DNA from: Rubripirellula obstinata
GTDB taxonomy: Bacteria > Planctomycetota > Planctomycetia > Pirellulales > Pirellulaceae
Assembly: GCF_001642955.1 (NCBI RefSeq)
Contig: NZ_LWSK01000008.1
Location: 1 to 64,000 of the forward strand
Direction of reading: 5' to 3'
DNA length: 64,000 nt
This document shows positions 10,340-17,193 of the stretch, one piece after another; the first letter of the stretch is position 1; each line of letters opens with the position of its first letter. Below the pieces are notes generated by a model. That model saw nothing but the letters and a program-made list of their open reading frames with translations, had not been told where the DNA came from and searched no databases. The translations under genes and the position numbers were made by a program.

Positions 10340-11263
10340 GTGATCCTAATGCTTCGATTTGTTATTTTGACTGCTTTGTTGATGGCAGTTGGCATAGCCG
10401 ACGCCGCACAGCCTCGCAACGTTTTGATGATTGCAGGTGCCCGGTCGCATGGTTACGGCGCTCACGAACACTACGCGGGATTGAAGATTTTGGAAGAAGC
10501 GATGGCCGACGAAGACACGCATGTGGACGTGGTACGTGGCTGGCCAAAAAAAGACTCGCTGATTGCCGAAGCAGACACGATTGTGATCTATTGCGACGGT
10601 GGCAAACGGCATCTTGCCATCGCTGAAATGGATCGATTGGAACAGAAATTGGCCGAAGGTTGTGGACTGGTTTGTTTGCACTACGCCGTTGAAACTGTGC
10701 CTGGTGAAATGGGGGAACGGTTCCGCAAACTGCTAGGCGGACATTTCGAGGTCAACTACAGCGTCAATCCCCACTGGATCGCCGAGTTCACCGCCCTGCC
10801 CGATCATTCGATTACACGCGGAGTCAAACCGTTCCAAGCGAACGACGAATGGTACTTCAATATGCGATTCGCATCCGATGGAAAGGTCACGCCGATTCTT
10901 TCCGCAATCGCGCCTGCTGAAACCATGCGGCGCAGCGACGGGCCACATTCGGGTAATCCGGATGTGCGAAAGAAGGTCGCCGCGGGTGATCTGCAAACAG
11001 TTGCATGGGCTTATGAACGACCCGATTCTGGACGATCATTTGGATTCACCGGCGGCCACTACCATTGGAACTGGGCCAACCAAGATATCTTGCGTTTGGT
11101 CACCAACGCGATTCGCTGGACCGCGGTGCAATCCATCCCCGACGATGGATCCAAATTGGAAACAGCGATTGAGTTCAGCGGCCTGCTAGAAAACCAAGAC
11201 TTCGATCCACCGCCAAATTTCAATCCCGACGCAATCAAAACAGAACTCGGGATTGGATCATAG
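10340..11263 (+). CDS. Secreted ThuA-like domain protein
   Basis: A 307-residue protein with a short signal peptide (MLRFVILTALLMAVGIADA). The mature part resembles the ThuA-like class I glutamine amidotransferase fold: NVLMIAGARSHGYGAHEHYAG at the start, then EADTIVIYCDGG, LAEGCGLVCLHYAVE, HPHWIAEFT-like strand and GRSFGFTGGHYHWNW near the C-terminus. ThuA was named from trehalose utilisation in rhizobia; planctomycetes carry many exported paralogues probably acting on sugars or ligands, but no reaction is established. A second ATG three codons in (10349) is an equally good start. It is followed 6 bases later by an M41-like gene and may open the 10340-17093 transcription unit. Confidence 0.85.
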   Translation: MILMLRFVILTALLMAVGIADAAQPRNVLMIAGARSHGYGAHEHYAGLKILEEAMADEDTHVDVVRGWPKKDSLIAEADTIVIYCDGGKRHLAIAEMDRLEQKLAEGCGLVCLHYAVETVPGEMGERFRKLLGGHFEVNYSVNPHWIAEFTALPDHSITRGVKPFQANDEWYFNMRFASDGKVTPILSAIAPAETMRRSDGPHSGNPDVRKKVAAGDLQTVAWAYERPDSGRSFGFTGGHYHWNWANQDILRLVTNAIRWTAVQSIPDDGSKLETAIEFSGLLENQDFDPPPNFNPDAIKTELGIGS

Positions 11264-11269
11264 CCGCAG

Positions 11270-11764
11270 ATGGAACAACCTGATCAGCAACGAACCGCGA
11301 CGGCGTACCACGAAGCTGGGCATGCCGTGATGGCAGCAATCGTAGGCCGCCCGATTCAGAAAGTTTCCATCGCACCGGGAAAACTGCAAACCGGTGGCGG
11401 GCGACTGGGCGTGTGTCAAATTCAAAAAGGGCGAATCAAGTCGTCCAAAGATTGGCTTGAAGACGAGGTCATGATTCTGTTTTCAGGCATGGTTGCCGAA
11501 GCTCATTTCACGGGTAAGTATTGCCCGGCAGGTGCGGGGCAAGACCTGCAAGGGATCGCTCGGCTGATTCGGACTCGACCCGGAAGTGAACGGCAATTAG
11601 AAAAAGTTCAACGCCGAATGCTGGACAAAACCGAACACCTGCTGAGCGACGAATCCAACGCCCAAGCGATCCGCTGGATTGCTGAAGAGTTGCTCGCTAA
11701 AACGACCATCAGCGGACGAGCGGTCAAGCATTTCTTGCAACAAGCCGAAGGACGTTCTCGCTAG
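11270..11764 (+). CDS. Stand-alone M41-type (FtsH-like) metallopeptidase domain
   Basis: A 164-residue protein corresponding only to the peptidase part of FtsH. HEAGH at residues 14-18 gives the two zinc histidines and catalytic Glu15; GAGQD at 88-92 gives Asp92 at the position of the third zinc ligand of FtsH (GAsnD). There is no AAA+ ATPase domain, no Walker motif and no transmembrane anchor. Without an unfoldase it would be expected to act on short or unfolded peptides, or to need a partner; that is inference. It lies 6 bases after the ThuA gene and 36 bases before the next gene, so it is probably in their transcript. Confidence 0.8.
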   Translation: MEQPDQQRTATAYHEAGHAVMAAIVGRPIQKVSIAPGKLQTGGGRLGVCQIQKGRIKSSKDWLEDEVMILFSGMVAEAHFTGKYCPAGAGQDLQGIARLIRTRPGSERQLEKVQRRMLDKTEHLLSDESNAQAIRWIAEELLAKTTISGRAVKHFLQQAEGRSR

Positions 11765-11800
11765 CGACCAAACTGACGCCTCATTGTCACCCAAAATCCG

Positions 11801-12745
11801 ATGCCAAAATCCGATGCCCAAATTCAGATGATTAAAGACAAGCAAAATCAATCCGCGACCAGTCCTTCGTCGAATCGCTTCCCGTACATCACGGACTACA
11901 TCAACGAAGTCTTTTCTGATGAAAAGAGTCATTGGGACTACGTTCTGCTTCGCCCCATTTTGTTGGTCGCCTATTTCTTTCTCAGAACCGTCAGCTTTCC
12001 GATCAAGTTTGTCTTGCATCGGGTTCCCTACGGATTTGAAGCGAAGGTAATCGATCGAATCATGTCATTGGGCATGAAGTACTTGGCTCGATACGAAGCT
12101 GCCGAGCTGATGCTTCGTCACGTTCAGATTGAACCGCTGCTTTATCGGCACATGCTATTGGGACAACATCCGCAACCCTCCGTCGATGAAGATCGGAAAC
12201 TCAATGGAATCGATGGAGATTTTAGCGTGGAGGATCTCGCAACCGTGGTCGAGCATAACATGACGATCGGTCATGACGAGTTGTCCTACGAATTGATTGA
12301 TCGCTTTGATCGCCAAACCTTTCTCGACAACCTCGATCAGATTCGTTCGCAACAACCGCAAGATCACGCTCAGTACAGCAAAGCCGCCTTGGAAGAGAAC
12401 AAACGCCATTCGTGGCAGATTCTTGGTGCCACCAACATTGTGTTGCTGATCGTCACGACGATCACCGTTTTCGCGGACCTGCGGACTGCAATGAAGGCAC
12501 TTGGTTCGTTCGATTCTGATTCGATCTTACTTTGGTGTCTCAAGCACATTTATCTGGAAGATCAAAAATCTCTGATCGATTTGGATTTTTTCATGCAAGA
12601 AGTGAACAACCGCGGGCACTACAACAGTAGTGCGTTTTTCTCGAACCCTAGCCAGTATCTCTATTACCACATTGTGTTCGACGAAGTCGCCTACGATCTG
12701 CTCCGACGCCAACCTCCGCTACGCCCAAACCAGATAGATGCCTAA
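11801..12745 (+). CDS. Unrecognised helical, probably membrane-associated protein
   Basis: I do not recognise this 314-residue protein. It appears largely helical with two hydrophobic stretches, around residues 48-74 (LLRPILLVAYFFL...) and 208-228 (LGATNIVLLIVTTITVFADL). Several His and Glu residues sit in helical contexts (RYEAAELMLRHVQIEPLLYRH around 100-120; YLYYHIVFDEVAYDLL near 285-300), which could bind a metal, but no standard motif is complete. Its last 8 bases overlap the start of the ketosynthase gene, and it opens the four-gene run hypothetical-KAS-monooxygenase-P450, so a role in the same pathway, such as an oxygenase, carrier-binding or membrane component, is plausible but unproven. 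Confidence 0.75.
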   Translation: MPKSDAQIQMIKDKQNQSATSPSSNRFPYITDYINEVFSDEKSHWDYVLLRPILLVAYFFLRTVSFPIKFVLHRVPYGFEAKVIDRIMSLGMKYLARYEAAELMLRHVQIEPLLYRHMLLGQHPQPSVDEDRKLNGIDGDFSVEDLATVVEHNMTIGHDELSYELIDRFDRQTFLDNLDQIRSQQPQDHAQYSKAALEENKRHSWQILGATNIVLLIVTTITVFADLRTAMKALGSFDSDSILLWCLKHIYLEDQKSLIDLDFFMQEVNNRGHYNSSAFFSNPSQYLYYHIVFDEVAYDLLRRQPPLRPNQIDA

Positions 12746-13841
12746 ATTGATGCCGTGTTACCTGACGCACACGGGTTCCTTCTTGCCTGGCAAGCCGATT
12801 GCCAACCAGGACATCGAACGTTTCCTTGGCGACATCGACGGGGAAGCCGATATCAAGCAACGGGTGCTGCGGATGAACGGCATTCAAACTCGGCACTACG
12901 CTCAGGACACTGATCAAAATCCGACTGATGACGTCTATGGATTAGCGGCGCAAGCTGTGCATAGGACACTGACCGACAGCGGGCCATTTCAACCTCCCAC
13001 GTTTCTTGCCGCTGGAACAACGTTCGCGCCACTAGCGGCACCCGGTATTGCATCGATTTTGCATCACAGAATTCGCCGCGATGGTTGGCTTGACTACCCA
13101 GTCGAAATTAGTTCCCATGGCGGCGTTTGCACCGCGTCCGCTGCGGGGATGGTCGCAGCGATAAGGGCAGTTCAAACCAACAGCCACCAATCAAGCATCA
13201 GCGTTGGCGTGGAACATGCCTCCGAAGTCTTAAAGTCGAACGTCTTTCATCCCATCGACGACCGCAGCGAACACGACGATGTCCGTCGCAGCCAATGGTT
13301 CATGTCTGTCTTTTTGCGATTCATGTTATCCGATGGTGCGGGGGCTTTTCTGTTCCAAAACAAACCCGCAAGCGATGGGATCTCGCTTCGCGTCAACTGG
13401 ACACATTCCTTGTCGTTTGCTCATGCGACAGAGCTATGCATGAAAATGCCTTCGCGATCGGCCGTGCTAAGCCAGGATGTTGCCGTCTTGTCCCGACACC
13501 TGTTTACCAGTTCGCGATCGTTTCTTTCGGACGCCATGGAAACACATGGTGAAAGCTTGGACCAATACGACCAAATCTTGCCCCACCTTTCATCATTCTT
13601 TTTTCGACGTCGCATGGAACGGATCATGCAAGAATTTGCCAAAGAATCTGCGCCGCCGGTTTCCTACTGGACCAACCTTGCCACCGCTGGAAACACCGGG
13701 TCAGCAAGTGCATACGTGATGTTGGACGAATATCTGCGAGGTCAATCGATCCGCGAAGGGCAACGACTGCTGTTGTTCATTCCTGAATCAGGGCAATTCA
13801 ATTTTGTTCTGGTCAGCCTGACCGCAGTTATTTTGACATGA
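12738..13841 (+). CDS. FabH-like 3-oxoacyl-ACP synthase III family protein
   Basis: A 367-residue thiolase-fold enzyme. The FabH pattern is visible: Cys131 in HGGVCTASAAG (nucleophile), FMLSDGAGAFLF near 195-206, His283 in LPHLSS and Asn319 in TAGNTGSASAY, matching the Cys-His-Asn order and spacing of KAS III. It would catalyse decarboxylative or non-decarboxylative condensation of acyl thioesters. The central region (170-280) is unusual compared with housekeeping FabH, and the gene sits with a flavin monooxygenase and a P450, so it is more likely a specialised ketosynthase than the fatty-acid FabH. It overlaps its upstream neighbour by 8 bases and its downstream neighbour by 4 (ATGA). Confidence 0.82.
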   Translation: MPKLMPCYLTHTGSFLPGKPIANQDIERFLGDIDGEADIKQRVLRMNGIQTRHYAQDTDQNPTDDVYGLAAQAVHRTLTDSGPFQPPTFLAAGTTFAPLAAPGIASILHHRIRRDGWLDYPVEISSHGGVCTASAAGMVAAIRAVQTNSHQSSISVGVEHASEVLKSNVFHPIDDRSEHDDVRRSQWFMSVFLRFMLSDGAGAFLFQNKPASDGISLRVNWTHSLSFAHATELCMKMPSRSAVLSQDVAVLSRHLFTSSRSFLSDAMETHGESLDQYDQILPHLSSFFFRRRMERIMQEFAKESAPPVSYWTNLATAGNTGSASAYVMLDEYLRGQSIREGQRLLLFIPESGQFNFVLVSLTAVILT

Positions 13842-15730
13842 AACGGCTAGCAATCGTCGGAACCGGAAGCAGTGGTCTGATTGCACTTAAGAATGCAATT
13901 GAGCAGTTGAGTGATTGGGAAATTGTTTGCCTGGAGAGATCGCATTCAATCCAGGGGTGCTGGGGAAACCCGTTCGAAGGTTTTAAATCAACTTCGACGA
14001 AGTACACCACCCAGTTCGCATGCTTTGCGCCCTATGACGCGACGGCTCAGGACGCGACGGTTCAAAACGCGACGACTCAGAACGCGACTGTTCAGGGCAA
14101 TCGGACCGCAACCGCCAGCGAGTTTTTTTGCGATGGAGAATATGGTCAATACCTGGAATCGTTCGCGGACGAATTTGACTTGCGTCGGTGGATTTCGTTC
14201 GGCTGTAACGTCAGTTCGATTGTTCCCGATCAGTCAAAACTTGGGTGGCAGTTGAAGTGGTCGGTCGATGGAAATCAGCAAGAGGTCATTAAACAACAAT
14301 TTGATGCAGTCATCCTGTGTACAGGTTTGGCGTCGGTCCCAAAGACCATCGAATCTTCTACGCGGATGATATCACCAGCGAAGTTAAATGAAAACGGTGG
14401 AATCCAGTCCATCAAACATCAAAGGATTGTCGTTTTTGGAGGTGGCGAATCGGCAGTCGATTACGCCCGTCGGCTCGCTGAACCCAGTCAGCAGAACCAG
14501 GTCTACTTGTCGTTGAGATCCGGAATTCGAGTCAGCCCGCGCTATCATCCCATTCGAGGTGTTCCGTCGGACTTTCTGCGCAACCGCTTACTACTTTCGA
14601 TTCATCGAGACATTCGGAATTGGATCGGTGGCGGTTTCGTGAAAGCGAGGATTCGCTACCAAAGTCTCTTCGAAAAGCTATTCACGCCGAAACATGAGCA
14701 GTCGAAATCGCATGGAGGAACACATCAAGATTCGTCCGGCAGTTCAGGAACTATGCTGAACCAAGTTCCGTCTTTGGCGAAATCTTTCGTAGCTGGTCCC
14801 GCCAGGGTTCAGTCGGGTACAGCTAATGATGGACTGAACCCTGGCGGGCCCAGCTACGGGAAAACCGGGAAGTTATTTCGGGGCAGTTCCTTGGCGGACT
14901 CGTCCTGGAAAAGTCGCAGGAAACAAAGTCGCAGGAAACGTCGCAGGAAACGTCGCAGGAAACACTGGGCGACGCGTTTGAATGAGGCTGCGAAAGATCA
15001 ACTGTTCGACATGTTTCATAACAAAAGCGATGATTTCCTAGATGCGGTCGCCAACGGAGATTTGGAAATCGTTGGCTCGCCCACTGATGAAACAGCGAAC
15101 GTCTTTCGCGCGTTTGGCGATCGCACAGGTGAAGACCTCGTGCAAGTGAATCCTGACTTGATTGTTCCTGCGATTGGCTATCGATCAACGCTAGACGAAT
15201 TGTCCAACGGAACGATTCGCATTGGTGACTTTTATCTTGGATGTGTTCATGTAGAACACCCGAATCTGTTCCTGGTTGGATTTGCACGTCCCGTGATTGG
15301 GAACATTCCCACCATCAGCGAGATGCAATCACGGTACGTTGTCGGATTGATTGCCGGTTTGCATCAACGCCCCGCAGACATCGCGACCCTGCACCAAAAT
15401 GAAATCGAAGCTTTGAGTAATCGTTTTAAAACACTCGATTTGGACGCGATCTATCCGGTCGAAATGTTTCCTTATTGCGACGAACTCGCAAAGATGATGG
15501 GAACCATGCCAAAGCCGCGTTTGGGCGGTTTGTGGCGATGGTGGAAACAGCAACTCACGCCCGCAACGACAAGGTATTATCCGCATTCAGGATCGAATCA
15601 ACTTTGCACGGTTGATGATCAATCGATTTATTTACCTGCATCCTTGATCGCTTTGCTGTTACTTCTAAAGCCAATCGATTGGGCCTATCGCGTCTATCGA
15701 AAACTGCGAAATCATTTCTATGGTCGATAG
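13838..15730 (+). CDS. Flavin-containing monooxygenase-like protein with repeat-derived insert
   Basis: A 630-residue FAD/NAD(P)-dependent oxidoreductase. GTGSSG (residues 8-13) is the FAD dinucleotide motif and GGGESA (201-206) the NADPH motif; FDAVILCTG precedes the latter. The C-terminal part continues with DLIVPAIGYRS and ends with a hydrophobic segment (YLPASLIALLLLLKPI), which may anchor it to the membrane. Two stretches are foreign to the family: residues 68-87 (four ATxQ(D/N/G) pentapeptides) and ~309-376, where an intergenic palindromic repeat is translated in frame, followed by Arg/Lys repeats. The enzyme is longer than usual FMOs for this reason. It lies between the ketosynthase (ATGA overlap) and the P450 (11-base overlap). 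The substrate is unknown; activity may be altered by the insert. Confidence 0.8.
   Translation: MKRLAIVGTGSSGLIALKNAIEQLSDWEIVCLERSHSIQGCWGNPFEGFKSTSTKYTTQFACFAPYDATAQDATVQNATTQNATVQGNRTATASEFFCDGEYGQYLESFADEFDLRRWISFGCNVSSIVPDQSKLGWQLKWSVDGNQQEVIKQQFDAVILCTGLASVPKTIESSTRMISPAKLNENGGIQSIKHQRIVVFGGGESAVDYARRLAEPSQQNQVYLSLRSGIRVSPRYHPIRGVPSDFLRNRLLLSIHRDIRNWIGGGFVKARIRYQSLFEKLFTPKHEQSKSHGGTHQDSSGSSGTMLNQVPSLAKSFVAGPARVQSGTANDGLNPGGPSYGKTGKLFRGSSLADSSWKSRRKQSRRKRRRKRRRKHWATRLNEAAKDQLFDMFHNKSDDFLDAVANGDLEIVGSPTDETANVFRAFGDRTGEDLVQVNPDLIVPAIGYRSTLDELSNGTIRIGDFYLGCVHVEHPNLFLVGFARPVIGNIPTISEMQSRYVVGLIAGLHQRPADIATLHQNEIEALSNRFKTLDLDAIYPVEMFPYCDELAKMMGTMPKPRLGGLWRWWKQQLTPATTRYYPHSGSNQLCTVDDQSIYLPASLIALLLLLKPIDWAYRVYRKLRNHFYGR
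14039..14098 (+). repeat. Four 15-bp coding repeats
   Basis: Four adjacent 15-bp units begin gcgac and encode ATAQD, ATVQN, ATTQN and ATVQG (residues 68-87 of the flavin monooxygenase-like protein). They keep the reading frame, so unit gain or loss changes length without frameshift. Confidence 0.85.
14763..14900. repeat. Palindromic repeat (family 3) inside a coding region
   Basis: Arms cgtagctggtcccgccaggg... (14788-14814) and its complement (14832-14858) pair with a single mismatch over 27 bp. The right flank agggaaaaccgggaagtt-like and cagttccttggcgg sequence also matches the intergenic copy at 34957-35010, and the left flank matches 34550-34612. The whole is translated in frame within the flavin monooxygenase-like gene. 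Other copies are at 35142-35273, 56837-56906 and 63545-63613. Confidence 0.9.
14912..14966 (+). repeat. Tandem tcgcaggaaac coding repeats
   Basis: Four copies of tcgcaggaaac, spaced 12-15 bp apart, encode a strongly basic stretch (SRRKQSRRKRRRKRRRKH, about residues 358-376) directly after the palindrome inside the flavin monooxygenase-like gene. Confidence 0.8.
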
Positions 15731-17093
15731 ACAAAATTCAGTGAATTCAAATTCCTTCGATGGGCAATTGGTCCGCGCACCGTGGATGTACCGCCAATGG
15801 ATGCTGGCTGGGAACCCCGCGTACTTCTTTGACCGCTTGGTCAACGACTTTGGTGACTTTGTTCATTGCCGAGGTCTCTTTGATTTCTACTTGGTTAACC
15901 ATCCATCCTTGGTCAAACAAGTTCTTCAGGACACTCACACTTCGTTTGACAAAAACAGTTTGATCTACGATCGGTTTCGAGTCGCTTTTGGCGGCGGCTT
16001 AGTCGTCGCGGAGGGGCAACCATGGAAGCGTCGCCGTAAGTCCATGCAGCCTAGTTTTGGTCCCACAACGATCCAGCATTTTTTTGATTTGATGGTTCAT
16101 GCGACCGACCGGATGACGGATCAATGGGACCAGGATTACCAAGAAGCAGTTGCCTTTGACATTGCAAAAGAGATGAACAAGTTGACGCTTCAAATTGCTG
16201 GGCGTGCTCTTTTTAGCAACGGTTTTGATTCTGCCAGCGAACGGATTAGTCATTGGACGCAAATCATCAATCACTACGTCGCGAAACCTCCGTTGCCGAT
16301 CATTCGCAGTTCGTGGTTCCCATCGAGAACAAACTTTCGTTTCTTCCGAGCGTTAGATGAATTCCATACGTTTCTAAAGCAAATGATTTCTGATCGACAG
16401 GATGCCGCCGGTCACCATGACTTGCTGTCGATGTTGATGGCGGCAGGCAACTTGGGAAGTGATGACGATCCACCAATGACGGACCTGGAAATTGTCGAAG
16501 AAACACTGGGGATGATCATTGGCGGCCATGAAACTTCTTCGAGTGCTCTCACCTGGATCTGGTACGAACTGCAACAGAATCCGGCAATTCAGCAGCGTCT
16601 GCATGACGAACTCGATCAGGTTATCGGGAATCGTGAAATTCAGCTTTCTGATCTCCCGAAGCTAAAGTTTGTCCGAATGATTATCGAAGAAGCTTTGCGG
16701 CTACATCCTCCTTTTTGGTTTGAAAATCGAAATGCCATGACCGACGTGACGCTTGGCGGTGCAACGCTGCCCATGGGGTCGATGGTGGTGTTTAGTCGCT
16801 ATTCGCTGCATCGACATGAACAGTTTTGGGAGAACCCTGATTCATTCAACCCCAATCGGTTCGATCCCGAAAACATGGAAAACAATCGATCCACCTATGC
16901 CACCGTACCTTTTGGCGGCGGCCCAAGAATCTGCATTGGAATCCATTTTGCCATGATGGAACTTACCGTCGCGGTGTCGTCCATTGCGAAACGCTTTGAG
17001 GTGATTATCGACGAAAGCAATCGTCACCGGATGGCCGCACACTTAACCATGACGCCAAAGCATGGTCTGCGTGTTCGCCTGAAGCGTCGATGA
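15720..17093 (+). CDS. Cytochrome P450
   Basis: A 457-residue haem-thiolate monooxygenase. GGHETSSS (268-275) is the I-helix oxygen-activation motif, EALR (324-327) the ExxR motif, and FGGGPRICIG contains the haem-ligand cysteine (Cys405). The usual RxxRR-like region (WKRRRKSMQPSF near 100-112) follows the C-helix. Length and motifs resemble class II bacterial P450s of the CYP102/CYP4-like type active on fatty chains, though this is a weak inference. No ferredoxin or reductase gene is adjacent. Its start overlaps the flavin monooxygenase gene by 11 bases, so it is the last gene of the run beginning at 11801. It would hydroxylate or desaturate the product of the upstream ketosynthase if the operon is one pathway. 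Confidence 0.95.
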   Translation: MVDRQNSVNSNSFDGQLVRAPWMYRQWMLAGNPAYFFDRLVNDFGDFVHCRGLFDFYLVNHPSLVKQVLQDTHTSFDKNSLIYDRFRVAFGGGLVVAEGQPWKRRRKSMQPSFGPTTIQHFFDLMVHATDRMTDQWDQDYQEAVAFDIAKEMNKLTLQIAGRALFSNGFDSASERISHWTQIINHYVAKPPLPIIRSSWFPSRTNFRFFRALDEFHTFLKQMISDRQDAAGHHDLLSMLMAAGNLGSDDDPPMTDLEIVEETLGMIIGGHETSSSALTWIWYELQQNPAIQQRLHDELDQVIGNREIQLSDLPKLKFVRMIIEEALRLHPPFWFENRNAMTDVTLGGATLPMGSMVVFSRYSLHRHEQFWENPDSFNPNRFDPENMENNRSTYATVPFGGGPRICIGIHFAMMELTVAVSSIAKRFEVIIDESNRHRMAAHLTMTPKHGLRVRLKRR

Positions 17094-17193
17094 GCGGTTC
17101 CGCTACACTGAAGCAAAACACCGACAAAACAACGACCAAACTTTAGAATCCATTCCCCGATTCAATCCACGAACCCTTTGTTTGACGACCACT

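Noticed and set aside
9645-10626. Overlapping repetitive open frames across the tandem array
   Set aside because: They repeat the array period and have no independent coding signal; the ThuA gene begins after the array.
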